A stretch of DNA of 64,000 nucleotides from Acinetobacter sp. ANC 3832 (GTDB taxonomy: Bacteria > Pseudomonadota > Gammaproteobacteria > Pseudomonadales > Moraxellaceae), in contig NZ_NEGJ01000012.1 in assembly GCF_002135415.1 (NCBI RefSeq), positions 37,897 to 101,896 of the forward strand, in the 5' to 3' direction. Position numbers and translations under genes: made by a program. Positions 36,037 through 45,654 of the stretch are shown here, piece by piece. Numbering within the stretch: the first letter of the stretch is position 1; the number at the start of each line of letters is the position of its first letter. Under the pieces are notes generated by a model that was not told where the DNA came from, did not search any database, and saw only the letters and a program-made list of their open reading frames with translations.

Positions 36037-37872
36037 CTAAAAATTAACTTTAAAAACTAAAGATGCAAAATCCCGATCATCTAAAACACTGAATTCATTC
36101 GAACCAAAAAAATTGGTATATGAAAGTTCAGTCACATATTTTTTCTGGTAAGTGGCTGATACTCCTGCACTGATCGCCATTTGCCCTTCCTGAAAGTTTA
36201 GACCATAACCTTTGAGATCATGACGAAACATTAAGCTGGGTGAAATGACTGTTCCTGCTAGTAAGTCGTTATAACTCAATGCACCACGTAAACGATAACC
36301 CATTGACCACTCTTCAAAGAAACCTTCACTATTACAATATTTTGCATTCAGATCCCGAACTTCCTGATCAGACAGTTGTCCAGTTTTTGGGGTAATACAA
36401 TAGGTTTCTAATTTTGATGGATCATACGCCCCTGTTGATAAACCACTACGACCAAATGCACCACTACGACCAAAATGATATTGATCAGTATCGCCAATAT
36501 GGTTAATCCCCATTTCACCAACCAAAGATAAAGCACTTGCGCCCAATACATTTGGAATCGAACTTGCTGCACCAAGTGTAAACTGCGTTACAGGAACTTC
36601 TGCAAAACCCTGAATACGTTCACCCAGTTTTAAAGTTTCGTTGGGAGCAGTCAGTGGTGTATCGTTATATAAAGCTTGTGCATACACCATATCAGTACTG
36701 TTAAAGTGTAATGGCATATTAGGCTTATAATTTAACTCACTGAAAATTGCAGTCTTTCCCACCTTAGCTGTTAAGCTCAAACCATACATTTGGATGTCTT
36801 CAGGATAGACCGATACAATTCGAGCGGTATGGTAATTTGCAACACCTGGCTCAGAAACAACAACACCATCAAAATGTAAAATACGGCTGTGATAATTTGC
36901 ATAATATGCCCCAAGCTCAGCATTATTTAGACTTGGAATAATTTGCTTAATCGCCACACCATATTGCCCACTATTTTTGGCATATTCACTAGGTAATCGC
37001 GCGACTGTAAAATCTACTGGACCATTCATCGCTTGATCTGAGGTAAACCCTGGACCACTGATTAAAAGAGGACCACAATTTTCTGCAAAAACATCAGAAA
37101 CTTCAAAGAATGTACCGCAACCATCAATGACTGAAGGTCTAAATTTAAATTGGTAAAAACCCTCAACCTTCAATTTATCATTCAAGCCTGCAACAAAAGA
37201 GAACATTTCCACAGGAATGATCCGTTCTTTTACATCACCACCCGGACGGTTCATTGCAGCATAATCAAAAGCACTGACTGAATTTAAACCATTTTGAAAG
37301 AATTGTGATTTACCCCAATTCAAAGCATGTTTACCCAATTTCAATTCTAAACTTTTTGAATTTTCAAAATTAAAATTTTTCCAAATATAAGCATCCCAAA
37401 GATCAACACCTTTGAATTTAACCAAACGTGGCCATGCCGAATCATCAAATGCTGTAAAATCACCTTTACTTGTTTCATAGGCATGGTCATACCAATATTT
37501 GGCACTCAGTACAGCACCTTGTTGTTTACCATTTAATTTAAATTCAGTAAAACCTTTAATAATTTGCGAAATTGCATCCCCTTTTTCAAAATTGGCACGA
37601 CCATTATCACCATTAATATCAATACTCGAACCTTCTTTGCCAATGCTGAGTGCATCAGGTCTATAGAGCAATGCAGCATCAGGGTTGGCTGTACTCCAAC
37701 TTTGCCCAATGCTTAAACTGGTATTGGTTTCCAATTTCCAATCCTGATTAAGCTCAAAACTAGCCGCTGAAACTTCTGATATTGAAAAAACCAAACCACA
37801 CAAGACACCAAACTTTTGGATGATCAATATATTATTTCTAATTCCATTTACACATACAGATTTATGTACCAT
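36037..37872 (-). CDS. DUF1302 family outer-membrane protein, copy 2
   Basis: 611 aa, same length as the copy at 29595-31430 and similar throughout (SFELNQDWKLETNTSLSIGQSW, QFFQNGLNSVSAFDYAAMNRPG, ending FASLVFKVNF). Residues differ most in the surface-loop-like region 280-400. The signal segment is FGVLCGLVFSISEVSAAS. Unlike copy 1 it stands alone behind its own promoter (site C). Homology with copy 1 continues past the stop codon and into the 5' leader, so this is a segmental duplication rather than independent acquisition. Probable uptake pore with a different or overlapping substrate range. Confidence 0.85.
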   Translation of the reverse strand: MVHKSVCVNGIRNNILIIQKFGVLCGLVFSISEVSAASFELNQDWKLETNTSLSIGQSWSTANPDAALLYRPDALSIGKEGSSIDINGDNGRANFEKGDAISQIIKGFTEFKLNGKQQGAVLSAKYWYDHAYETSKGDFTAFDDSAWPRLVKFKGVDLWDAYIWKNFNFENSKSLELKLGKHALNWGKSQFFQNGLNSVSAFDYAAMNRPGGDVKERIIPVEMFSFVAGLNDKLKVEGFYQFKFRPSVIDGCGTFFEVSDVFAENCGPLLISGPGFTSDQAMNGPVDFTVARLPSEYAKNSGQYGVAIKQIIPSLNNAELGAYYANYHSRILHFDGVVVSEPGVANYHTARIVSVYPEDIQMYGLSLTAKVGKTAIFSELNYKPNMPLHFNSTDMVYAQALYNDTPLTAPNETLKLGERIQGFAEVPVTQFTLGAASSIPNVLGASALSLVGEMGINHIGDTDQYHFGRSGAFGRSGLSTGAYDPSKLETYCITPKTGQLSDQEVRDLNAKYCNSEGFFEEWSMGYRLRGALSYNDLLAGTVISPSLMFRHDLKGYGLNFQEGQMAISAGVSATYQKKYVTELSYTNFFGSNEFSVLDDRDFASLVFKVNF

Positions 37873-38042
37873 ACCAGCTCCATTTAGATATGATTTATTG
37901 TTTGATGGGTTTGTTCTTCATCACTATATGATCAATTTAAATGACAGGCTTTTCCTGGGAACCAAGAAAAGTAATCATCCAAAAACACATATTTTTTTCT
38001 ACATATTCAATCTTTATTTTTCGAAGCCATCCTTTGGCTTGA

Positions 38043-38108
38043 AATGTAAACTACCTGTTTCAAGACACTCTCTTTTGTCTTTAGGTCATCTAAATTAGTC
38101 TTTTAGTC
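38043..38108 (-). promoter_or_regulatory. Regulon site C: direct repeats plus -10, DUF1302 gene 2 promoter
   Basis: Distal GACTAAAAGACTAA (38108-38095) and proximal GACCTAAAGACAAA (38087-38074) are 21 bp apart. Twenty-five bp on lies TACATT (38048-38043), a -10-like hexamer. The start codon is about 170 bp further; part of the leader resembles that of BKACE1. Confidence 0.78.
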
Positions 38109-38168
38109 ATTATTTCTCATTCATTTCATCTTTTTTCCTGATAGCCTAAATCAGCCTTAATGATCAAC

Positions 38169-38735
38169 TCAATCATCAAGTTGCTGAATAAATTCTTCAG
38201 CCTGTGGCCAAGGACCAAAACCAGCAGCTGGGTTAAGATGCCCCACAGCGCCTAAGTTCACTAACCGACTGCCCCATGTTTTTGCCATTTCAGCAACTGC
38301 ATCATGCTGAGCTAAAGGATCATTGGTACTGGCAATAACGATACTTGGAAAAGGCAAGACTTGATTCGGTAGTGGACTCCAACCTTCTAGCCGAAGCGTA
38401 TCTGGACTTGGGTAGTTTTCAGGCCAACTTTCAGACAAATCAGGTGGAGTAACAAGCAATGCACCTTTAATATTATGTTGATGCTGAGCTGCCCAATGAA
38501 TCGTCATCAAAACACCTGCACTGTGTGCAACCAAAATAACGGGACCTTCTATTTGTTCTAGTTGTTCTTGAATCGCTACAACGCGTTTTGCACAATTAAG
38601 TTTGTCTACTTGTAGAGGTGGCACAGAACGTACTTTAAGCAAACGAGCCTCAAGTAAGGTTTGCCAATGTTCGGCAACATGATCACGTAAGCCAGGAATG
38701 ATTAAAACAGTCGCCTTAGTCAGTATTTTTTCCAT
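38169..38735 (-). CDS. RBBP9/YdeN-type alpha/beta serine hydrolase
   Basis: About 188-aa small hydrolase. It has VLIIPGLRDHVAEHWQTLL at the N-terminus, the nucleophile in VAHSAGVLM, Asp in STNDPLA and His in AVGHLNPAAGFG, the layout of the RBBP9/YdeN (DUF1749-like) family. An in-frame GTG at 38750 exists, but AAAGG precedes the ATG at 38735. It stands between the DUF1302 gene 2 promoter and the divergent regulator 2. A thioesterase or lactonase role in the pathway is possible but unsupported. Confidence 0.85.
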   Translation of the reverse strand: MEKILTKATVLIIPGLRDHVAEHWQTLLEARLLKVRSVPPLQVDKLNCAKRVVAIQEQLEQIEGPVILVAHSAGVLMTIHWAAQHQHNIKGALLVTPPDLSESWPENYPSPDTLRLEGWSPLPNQVLPFPSIVIASTNDPLAQHDAVAEMAKTWGSRLVNLGAVGHLNPAAGFGPWPQAEEFIQQLDD

Positions 38736-38938
38736 CTCTACACCTTTCACCTGAATAGTCTTCTAAAAATAATGTGTGATCTAAATTTTTATTCAGATTA
38801 AAGAGTTAGCTTTTTAAATGATGTACTTTAGGTGTCACTCTCTTTTCATTTGATGACAAATCGTTTTAAAGTGTTTTATATTGAGTCATCAACTTCCTAA
38901 CAACGGCTAAAAAACTCAAAACGAACAAATACACAGCA

Positions 38939-38968
38939 TTGCTTTATGCCGAAAGTAAGTACTATACA
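38939..38968 (+). promoter_or_regulatory. Candidate promoter of AraC-type regulator 2
   Basis: TTGCTT (38939-38944), an 18-bp spacer and TATACA (38963-38968) lie 70 bp before the regulator 2 ATG. Confidence 0.45.
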
Positions 38969-39037
38969 AGGCTGAGTATTTTGTTTAAAAATCAAGGTTA
39001 ATCAGGATGGTTAATTTAAAAATATGGAGATAATAAA

Positions 39038-40048
39038 ATGGTACCTCTTGCGCATGCTGCCGTTCTAAAGAACTATTTGGATGTGAGCCAACAATTAGAC
39101 GTTAATGCCCACCATTTATTATCCAGTGTTGGCCTTAACCTCACTCAATTAAATGACACCAAACAACGTATTCCAGTAGATAAAGCCATTGATTTACTAG
39201 AACAGTCAGCTCAAATCAGCGGTTGTGAAGTATTTGGTTTACGCATGGCTGAACAACGCCAACTCTCAGATTTTGGAGAAATTAGTTTATTGTTGAGTTA
39301 TCAGCATACTCTACGTGACGCATTGCAAACGATCGTTCGCTACCGTAATTTATTGAATAATGCCCTTGCGATTTATATTGAAGAAGTTGGCAATACCGTC
39401 ATCATTCGAGAAGAAGTGGTGACCACTGCTTCTGTGTATAGTCGCCAATCAACTGAGCTGGCACTGGGAATTACACATCGTTTATGTGCTGCTTTATTGT
39501 CTCAAAAATGGAAACCGTTGAGCATACACTTTACACATAGCGCACCGAGTGATCTCGCTGCTCATAAGCGCTTTTTTGGATGCTCATTGGAATTTGGCAG
39601 TGAGTTCAATGGTATCGTCTGTACAGCGACAGATCTGGATACGACCAATCCTCAAGCCAATACGGCGATGGCTGATCATGCTCAGCGTTATCTTGATATT
39701 TTACAGAATGATAGTGAATCTTCGATTATTTTTGATATCCGTAAAAGTATCTATCTCCTTTTACCGATGGGCCGTGCCACGATTGATCAAATCGCACATA
39801 CCCATGGTATTAACGTACGAACATTGCAACGACGTCTTGAAGCATCTCAAACCAGTTTTAGTGATTTAATGAATGATGTACGGCGAAATCTGGTGTTTCG
39901 CTATTTGAATAACCTGAATTATTCACTTGGGCAAGTTTCTGATATTTTGGGTTACTCTACCCCAAGTTCATTTACACGATGGTTTATTAGTCAATTTAAA
40001 ATGGCACCAACGACTTGGCGTAATTCGAATAAAGCTTTGCTCGATTGA
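39038..40048 (+). CDS. AraC-type regulator 2 (OruR-like architecture)
   Basis: 336-aa regulator with an Arabinose_bd-type N-terminal domain (LDVSQQLDVNAHHLLSSVGLNLTQL, then FGEISLLLSYQHTLRDAL) and an AraC DNA-binding domain (ATIDQIAHTHGINVRTLQRRL and LGQVSDILGYSTPSSFTRWF). GGAGATAATAAA precedes the ATG. It is one of only two genes on the plus strand within the accessory region apart from pcaIJ. It is paralogous in architecture to regulator 1. Its central position among sites A-E makes it a candidate activator; a role limited to the second operon is equally possible. Confidence 0.88.
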   Translation: MVPLAHAAVLKNYLDVSQQLDVNAHHLLSSVGLNLTQLNDTKQRIPVDKAIDLLEQSAQISGCEVFGLRMAEQRQLSDFGEISLLLSYQHTLRDALQTIVRYRNLLNNALAIYIEEVGNTVIIREEVVTTASVYSRQSTELALGITHRLCAALLSQKWKPLSIHFTHSAPSDLAAHKRFFGCSLEFGSEFNGIVCTATDLDTTNPQANTAMADHAQRYLDILQNDSESSIIFDIRKSIYLLLPMGRATIDQIAHTHGINVRTLQRRLEASQTSFSDLMNDVRRNLVFRYLNNLNYSLGQVSDILGYSTPSSFTRWFISQFKMAPTTWRNSNKALLD

Positions 40049-40211
40049 TGAGCTAAGATAAAAGAATTGATTTCTTGCATCCAACTTTTTTTAGTTTCTT
40101 TCTCTGAGAAATTAAAAGATGTAATGCAAGAAGTTCATTAATCGATTTTGCTGTTGAAAGTTTTATATTTATATTCATCACAGCAAAACCTCTGTAAAAT
40201 AATTTTAAAGA

Positions 40212-41222
40212 CTAAAACCACCAATGCATTAATAATAAGACCAATACCACAAGAAAAACACTTTCCCCGATCATCAACAGAATTGGCTTTATTCCTACAG
40301 ATGCAAGCTCTTTAATTTGAGTCTTCATGCCCAATGCGCTGATCGCAATAATTAAAGCCCAACGAGACATTTCATTGACACCACCTTGCACAACGGTGGG
40401 TACCCAACCTGTACTATTAATACAAGCAAGAATTAAAAAACCAACGGCAAACCAAGGCAATAATGGTGGTCGTTCACCACCTGAATCTGCACCTTGCATA
40501 CGTGTGATCATTGCTGCACAGACAATCACTGGAAGTAGCATCGCAACGCGCATTAGTTTTACAACTGTTGCTGTATCACCAGTTTCTGTTGACATGCTGT
40601 AACCAGCACCGACCACTTGTGCGACATCATGAATTGTTGCACCTAAAAATACCCCCGCAAGTTGTGGAGACAATTCTAACCATCTTGCAATCATTGGATA
40701 AACAATCATTGCTAAAGTCGAAAGTGCAGAAACACCAATCACTGTAAATAAAGTGGCTTTTTCTTTTTGTGGATGATTTGGAAATGCTGCTGATAATGCC
40801 AATGCTGCTGATGCACCACAAATCGCAGTCGCACCGCCAGTCAACATGCCAAATAGTTTCTGAAAGCCCAACATTTTAGCTGCGATAACCGAAACTGAAA
40901 TCGTAACTACAACGAGCGTTATAACCAATGCAACAGGTTGCCACCCCAATGCTGTAATCTGACCTAACGTAATCCGCATCCCAAGTAAGGCAATACCAAC
41001 ACGTAATACTGTGCGTGCCGTAAACTCAATCCCTGCCTTACATTTGCTGTCTGCAGCAAGGAAATTAAGTGCCATACCTAAAAGTAGTGCAAATAGCATC
41101 ACTGGAGCACCATAGTGCTCCGATAAAAAACAAGCAGCGGCGGCAACAACAACACTAACAATAAAACCTGGCATCAACTCACGTGTGCGTTGACTCAAAT
41201 CTAAAAATCGTAAGCTATTCAT
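40212..41222 (-). CDS. YeiH/UPF0324 family putative sulfate (sulfite) exporter
   Basis: 336-aa inner-membrane protein with about ten helices. Blocks typical of UPF0324 are MLFALLLGMALNFLA, GIALLGMRITLGQI, LTGGATAICGASAALAL and AGVFLGATIHDVAQVVGAGYSMS. Family members are annotated as putative sulfate exporters, mostly from association with sulfonate or taurine genes; direct transport evidence is thin. Its start overlaps the Rieske gene by 8 bp and AAGGAG precedes the ATG. It is the last cistron of the TauD/BKACE2 operon, which makes export of sulfite or sulfate released in the pathway a reasonable hypothesis. Confidence 0.85.
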   Translation of the reverse strand: MNSLRFLDLSQRTRELMPGFIVSVVVAAAACFLSEHYGAPVMLFALLLGMALNFLAADSKCKAGIEFTARTVLRVGIALLGMRITLGQITALGWQPVALVITLVVVTISVSVIAAKMLGFQKLFGMLTGGATAICGASAALALSAAFPNHPQKEKATLFTVIGVSALSTLAMIVYPMIARWLELSPQLAGVFLGATIHDVAQVVGAGYSMSTETGDTATVVKLMRVAMLLPVIVCAAMITRMQGADSGGERPPLLPWFAVGFLILACINSTGWVPTVVQGGVNEMSRWALIIAISALGMKTQIKELASVGIKPILLMIGESVFLVVLVLLLMHWWF

Positions 41223-41553
41223 GTCGCACTCCTTGCTCCATGACTTTCTCTATCACAATAAATACTTGCTCTCCAATCACTTCTACTGGATATGAAGCAA
41301 CTTTAAGATGAGTGGAATTTAATAAATAACCACTGGCTAAATCAAAACGTAAACCATGTGCACAGCACTGAATAACTTGACCTTCCAATTTCCCATTGAA
41401 TAATGAAGCCCCCTGATGCGGACAACTATCATCAATCGCATAAAATTGGCTATCTATATTAAACAGTACAAGAAATTTATCTCCCACTTTAATAAATGCA
41501 CGTGCACCCGAAGTAGGTATTTTTTCTTGTGGTACTTCAAAACGACCTGTCAT
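41215..41553 (-). CDS. Rieske-type [2Fe-2S] ferredoxin-like protein
   Basis: About 112-aa single Rieske domain. The cluster motif is complete: CPHQGASLF (CxH) and CCAHGLRF (CxxH) about 17 residues apart. It resembles the ferredoxins of ring-hydroxylating dioxygenases and the NirD-like small proteins. No oxygenase alpha subunit is encoded nearby, so its electron acceptor is unclear. A GTG at 41559 directly follows the upstream stop, but AAGGA fits the ATG at 41553. It is tightly packed between the FrnE-like gene and the YeiH gene. Confidence 0.9.
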   Translation of the reverse strand: MTGRFEVPQEKIPTSGARAFIKVGDKFLVLFNIDSQFYAIDDSCPHQGASLFNGKLEGQVIQCCAHGLRFDLASGYLLNSTHLKVASYPVEVIGEQVFIVIEKVMEQGVRHE

Positions 41554-41559
41554 TTTCAC

Positions 41560-42204
41560 TTATCCTTGTGTTGCAAGTGCTTCTAGCATCGCTTTATAAA
41601 GTACATCTGCTGGATGTGCGCCCGCTAATGCCAAACGTTCATTAAAAATGAAGTAAGGCACACCATTACCTCCTGTATTCGCAGATTCAAAAGGTTCATG
41701 CTTAGCCAAGCTATTTTTTAAAGCATCATCCGTAAAGCCACAAGCTTCTGAAATTTTAACTAAGACCGCTGTATCGCCAATATCTTCAGAGTGATGAAAA
41801 TAAGCAGAAAAGAGTCGTTCTAACAACAGATCACACTGCTCTGCACTACCCACGTTTAAGGCAGTTTCAAACAAATAGTGTGCTTTAGCAGTATTCGGCA
41901 TGCGCTCAATACGATCAAAATTAATCTCAACACCTACCGCTTCTGCTGCCTGATGCACTTGAGCCTGACGCGCACGTACCGCAGAAGCACTGCCTAATCT
42001 GTTAAGATAAAACTCATTAAAAGGAACACCTTCGGCAGCTAACTGCGGTATTAACTGCACCCCATGCCAAAGCAATTTCACTTCAACATTAGGATGAGTT
42101 CGCTGTAGTTGCTTTATCGCAATCTGTAACTGACGTTTTCCAATCAGACACCAAGGGCAAATAAAGTCAAAAAACACGTCTATATGCAATTGATGGGTCA
42201 TCAT
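41560..42204 (-). CDS. FrnE-like DsbA-family thiol oxidoreductase
   Basis: 214-aa cytoplasmic DsbA-fold protein (no signal peptide). The N-terminus IDVFFDFICPWCLIGKRQL carries a CPWC redox motif followed by the conserved GKR. The C-terminal GGNGVPYFIFNERLALAGAH has the cis-Pro loop. FrnE homologues act in polyketide or oxidative-stress contexts, and 2-hydroxychromene-2-carboxylate isomerases share the fold; the role here is unknown. Its ATG overlaps the stop of the MFS gene by 4 bp. Confidence 0.88.
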   Translation of the reverse strand: MMTHQLHIDVFFDFICPWCLIGKRQLQIAIKQLQRTHPNVEVKLLWHGVQLIPQLAAEGVPFNEFYLNRLGSASAVRARQAQVHQAAEAVGVEINFDRIERMPNTAKAHYLFETALNVGSAEQCDLLLERLFSAYFHHSEDIGDTAVLVKISEACGFTDDALKNSLAKHEPFESANTGGNGVPYFIFNERLALAGAHPADVLYKAMLEALATQG

Positions 42205-43529
42205 TTATTATCCACGTTATGTTCATTCAACTGTGCCAACGCTTGCTCGTTTAATCGTGCTATATCTCGGTTATAGTGAGATTTTGCATAGAAAAATACG
42301 GCTGCTGAAGCGATACTCACCAATGGCATTAATTGAAATGCATTGTGTAAACCAATCGCATCAGACACCTTGCCAACCACCAGTGGTCCAAGTGCTAATC
42401 CAAGTAGATTATTGGCTAACGTTAAGGTTGCAAAAGCTGAGCTATGTACTGAGTTATGAGTAAGATTGGCAACCATCGCCATAGATGGTCCATTGGTACC
42501 AATGACAATAAAGACACCGAGACAAATCACAACCAATTGAGTAGAACCTGCAGGTAAGGCAAATGCAATTGATAGCAGCAGACAACTACCTAAACAATAT
42601 GTGATCGCTAAAATTGCTTTCCGCTCTGGGCGATCACGCCCCATACGGTCACACAACATGCCACATAAAATCGTCCCGACTGCTCCACACAGAACAATAA
42701 TCGCAGCCATCATTCCTGCAGAATCAGTACTCATTGCATAATATCGGTTCAGATAACTCGGCATCCAGACAATAACGGCACCGCCAACAAACAACTGTAA
42801 ACCACTTCCAATATACGTGGCAATCACTGAAGGACTAGAGTACAAAGTTCTAAGAGGATTTTTGATTTGAATAATTTTTTGCCCAGCCGAATCTGTGAGG
42901 CCAGATGAAGCAATTCTATTTTCTTTGACAATAATGGGATATAAAAATGCTAAAGCCAGACCAAAAATCGCCATCCCACCAAATGCCCAACGCCAGCCAA
43001 AATGTTCTGCAAGTACGCCACCCAATGCCATACCTAAAAAAGAGCCACACATTCCGCCAGCCATAAAAGCACTGGCTAGTGTTGCGCGCATTTCTTTTGG
43101 AAAAACAGCCATGACCACCGCAATACCGACACTGCCATACGCAGCTTCGCCAACACCAACCATGAAGCGAGCGATAAACATCTGTTGATAGTTTTCTGCG
43201 AGCGCGCAACCTAATGTTGCTACGCTCCACAATATCGCCATGATAGTTAAGCTTTTGACTCGACCAAAACGGTCTGCCAATAATGACAATGGAACGGTTA
43301 ATAAACCGACCATGAGTGCCACAATGCCACTTAATAAACCCAATTGGCTATCACTGAGTGCCCATTCACTTTTCAGTAAAGGGAAAACTGCATTTAACAC
43401 TTGGCGCGACATATAGTCGGAGATAAGCAAACCAAATGTGAGGGCAAAAACTAGCCATGCATAGCGACGGGGTACACTTAATGATGTATCTACACTGCTC
43501 GTATGAGCTGTATAATGATGAGCATTCAT
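42201..43529 (-). CDS. MFS transporter (aromatic acid/sugar-phosphate-like), second carrier
   Basis: 442-aa inner-membrane carrier with 12 helices. Conserved A-like loop LADRFGRVKSLTIMAILWS, GVGEAAYGSVGIAVVMAVFP and MLCDRMGRDRPERKAIL are visible. It belongs to a different MFS branch than the ACS carrier at 31502-32848 (spinster-like/organic acid carriers). AAGGAGG precedes the ATG. It lies downstream of BKACE2 with a 125-bp gap and is translationally coupled to the FrnE-like gene. Likely substrate importer for the second half of the regulon. Confidence 0.88.
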   Translation of the reverse strand: MNAHHYTAHTSSVDTSLSVPRRYAWLVFALTFGLLISDYMSRQVLNAVFPLLKSEWALSDSQLGLLSGIVALMVGLLTVPLSLLADRFGRVKSLTIMAILWSVATLGCALAENYQQMFIARFMVGVGEAAYGSVGIAVVMAVFPKEMRATLASAFMAGGMCGSFLGMALGGVLAEHFGWRWAFGGMAIFGLALAFLYPIIVKENRIASSGLTDSAGQKIIQIKNPLRTLYSSPSVIATYIGSGLQLFVGGAVIVWMPSYLNRYYAMSTDSAGMMAAIIVLCGAVGTILCGMLCDRMGRDRPERKAILAITYCLGSCLLLSIAFALPAGSTQLVVICLGVFIVIGTNGPSMAMVANLTHNSVHSSAFATLTLANNLLGLALGPLVVGKVSDAIGLHNAFQLMPLVSIASAAVFFYAKSHYNRDIARLNEQALAQLNEHNVDNK

Positions 43530-43654
43530 ACGACCTCCTTGTGTTTTTATAATTTTATCTAGTCAGCGAAGGCCCATTTCCTCTCAGAAACGTGATCTTC
43601 GCTATTTACGCTTTTAATACTGATTCAAGTCTAAATTCCTTTTGACTTGATCCC

Positions 43655-44707
43655 TTACTTACGTAAAGGAACACCCTTTTGTCCAGCTTGGCGATTTGGT
43701 GCCATACCATTTTCAAGCAAGGTTTCTTCAATGCTGTCGTACTGTACACCAATACGGTAAATTTCACGTGCTTCTTGACCTGATGCAATTTCACGACCTA
43801 ACTCATGCGCGATACGCACTGTTTGTTTGATCTGATCAACAGAACCGAAACGCTCACCTTTATGGTCAATGATTGTATCTTCATTACCCACGCGCGCATG
43901 CATACCCATTGCCATAGACATGGTGTTAAACGGTAAGACATTTTTTAACAATGACTCAGAGGTTAAAGTGCAACCATCTGGAACACGGTTCAGGAAATTA
44001 AAGAAGTTAAATGGATTTGGACCATCAAAACCACCGCCAATCCCAATCCAAGTTAAGTTCATTGGACCCATGTATTGACCTTTACGCACCATACGCTCAA
44101 GCGTTTCCAAACCGTGCATCCCTGTCAATTGGAAATGTGGTTGGATACCATTTGCTGTTAAACGTTTCAAATGCTCAATCAGCCATTCTGGACCTGCGGG
44201 AACCGTCATTTCTGCATAAGCGGCTTGAATTGCAGGATGCTCAAGCGAAGTCCCTTTTAAATATTCTGGATATAATAATTCCATAATATTCATTTGCGTC
44301 GTATTGACCGCAACTGTTACTTGGTCTGGTTTAGGATCTAATTCTGCCAATTTATGGCGAGTATCATCACTCAGCCATACCGCAGCTTCACCGTCACTTT
44401 CAGGTGCAAATGAAATTGAACCACCCACTTGAATAATCATGTCAGGAACTTCTGCACGTACACCTGCAATCAGTTCATTAAACTTGGATAAACGCTTAGA
44501 ACCTTTACCATCAAGCTCACGCACATGTAAATGCAGTACAGTTGCACCTGCTTCGTAGCATTCCACTGCCTTTTGAATTTGCTCATCCATGGTCACTGGA
44601 ATGTCTTCAGGAAAATCTTCCGGCATCCATTCTGGACCATAAGGCGCAACAGTAATAACCACTTTATCCATATTTTCTGGATGCAAAGAATCATCAAAGA
44701 ATTGCAT
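43655..44707 (-). CDS. Beta-keto acid cleavage enzyme (BKACE, DUF849 family), copy 2
   Basis: 350-aa paralogue of BKACE1, similar over its whole length (DDSLHPENMDKVVITVAPYG, HLHVRELDGKGS, MIIQVGGSISFAPESDG, APNRQAGQKG at the end). The H-x-H metal site is intact. It differs from BKACE1 in the substrate-facing central part (NLTWIGIGGGFDGPNPFN versus NLNYVAIAGGSAGIDPSD), so the two probably cleave different beta-keto acids. It is the third cistron of the operon that begins with the quinone-oxidoreductase-like gene and TauD, behind site D. Confidence 0.88.
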   Translation of the reverse strand: MQFFDDSLHPENMDKVVITVAPYGPEWMPEDFPEDIPVTMDEQIQKAVECYEAGATVLHLHVRELDGKGSKRLSKFNELIAGVRAEVPDMIIQVGGSISFAPESDGEAAVWLSDDTRHKLAELDPKPDQVTVAVNTTQMNIMELLYPEYLKGTSLEHPAIQAAYAEMTVPAGPEWLIEHLKRLTANGIQPHFQLTGMHGLETLERMVRKGQYMGPMNLTWIGIGGGFDGPNPFNFFNFLNRVPDGCTLTSESLLKNVLPFNTMSMAMGMHARVGNEDTIIDHKGERFGSVDQIKQTVRIAHELGREIASGQEAREIYRIGVQYDSIEETLLENGMAPNRQAGQKGVPLRK

Positions 44708-44768
44708 ATTGATTTCCTATTCTATTTTCTTAAGTTATTGATGAGATCGTGTGATTTAACTTACACAT

Positions 44769-45617
44769 CTAGTAAGTCAAATCACCAATAATGCCTGCTC
44801 GTTCCATTTTTCGATGACAGGCTGGGTAATCCATAACTGCGTAATGTTGCGTACAGCGATTATCCCAAATAGCAATACTGTTCGGTTGCCAGCTCCAACG
44901 CACTTGAAATTCTGGAATTGCTGCTTGAGTAATTAAATAGCGCAGTAAATCTGCCGCTCCTGGATTAGCATCTTGTCCAAACCGTACGCGGTCTTTAGTA
45001 TGGTAATTACTAAAATGAGTGGTAAATGAATTTACATACAGAATTTTCTCACCTGTTTCAGGATGAGTCCGAACCACTGGATGTTCTGCATCAGGAAATT
45101 TCTCTTTTAATGCCAAACGTTTTTCGATGGGCATTGCTGCACCAAAGCTTGCTTCTATGCTGTGATAAGCACGTAAATCTGCAATCTTTACTTTGATGTC
45201 TTCAGGCAAGTTTTCATATGCCATCACCATGTTCGTCCACATGGTGTCGCCACCCACTGTTGGACACTCAACACAGCGAAGTACAGCTCCCATTGGCGGA
45301 ATTTTTCGCCAGCTTGCATCGCTATGCCAAGCATTTTCATAACGATCAATTGGACTATCGGGGCTTTTATAAATCTGCACCAATCCTGGGTGATCTGGAT
45401 GGCTACCTACTGCGGGATGATCTTCTAACTGTCCAAAACGTTCTGCAAATGCGACATGCTCAGCTCGAGTTAAGTTCTGATCTCGTAAAAATAAAACACG
45501 ATGTTTTAACAATTGCGTCCGAATTTCAGAAAACAGACCATCATCCTGAATGGCATCTGCTATATTTACGCCATGTAGCTCTGCGCCTATATTGCAAGTT
45601 AACTGTTCAATTTGCAT
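44769..45617 (-). CDS. TauD/TfdA-family Fe(II)/2-oxoglutarate dioxygenase
   Basis: 282-aa non-heme iron dioxygenase. The facial triad is His98 and Asp100 (NAWHSDASW) and His258 (WDNRCTQHYAV); the 2-oxoglutarate-binding Arg is in the HRKMERAGI stretch near 269-273. Family members hydroxylate taurine, alkyl sulfates, 2,4-D or related acids, releasing sulfite, sulfate or the leaving group. Length matches TauD (283 aa), not gamma-butyrobetaine hydroxylase (about 380 aa). No tauABC genes are adjacent. The operon also carries a YeiH exporter, which supports but does not prove a sulfur-containing substrate. Confidence 0.92.
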   Translation of the reverse strand: MQIEQLTCNIGAELHGVNIADAIQDDGLFSEIRTQLLKHRVLFLRDQNLTRAEHVAFAERFGQLEDHPAVGSHPDHPGLVQIYKSPDSPIDRYENAWHSDASWRKIPPMGAVLRCVECPTVGGDTMWTNMVMAYENLPEDIKVKIADLRAYHSIEASFGAAMPIEKRLALKEKFPDAEHPVVRTHPETGEKILYVNSFTTHFSNYHTKDRVRFGQDANPGAADLLRYLITQAAIPEFQVRWSWQPNSIAIWDNRCTQHYAVMDYPACHRKMERAGIIGDLTY

Positions 45618-45654
45618 AAGAAATCCTTTCCAAGTACAAACTTAAATAATGAGA

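Noticed and set aside
38830..38900. A further regulon site upstream of AraC-type regulator 2 (GATGACAAA)
   Set aside because: Only one half-site is present and no partner lies 21 bp away.
44769..45617. Gamma-butyrobetaine hydroxylase, which would make this a carnitine pathway with the BKACEs
   Set aside because: The protein has TauD length (282 aa) and lacks the extra N-terminal domain of that enzyme; no carnitine dehydrogenase or thioesterase is adjacent.
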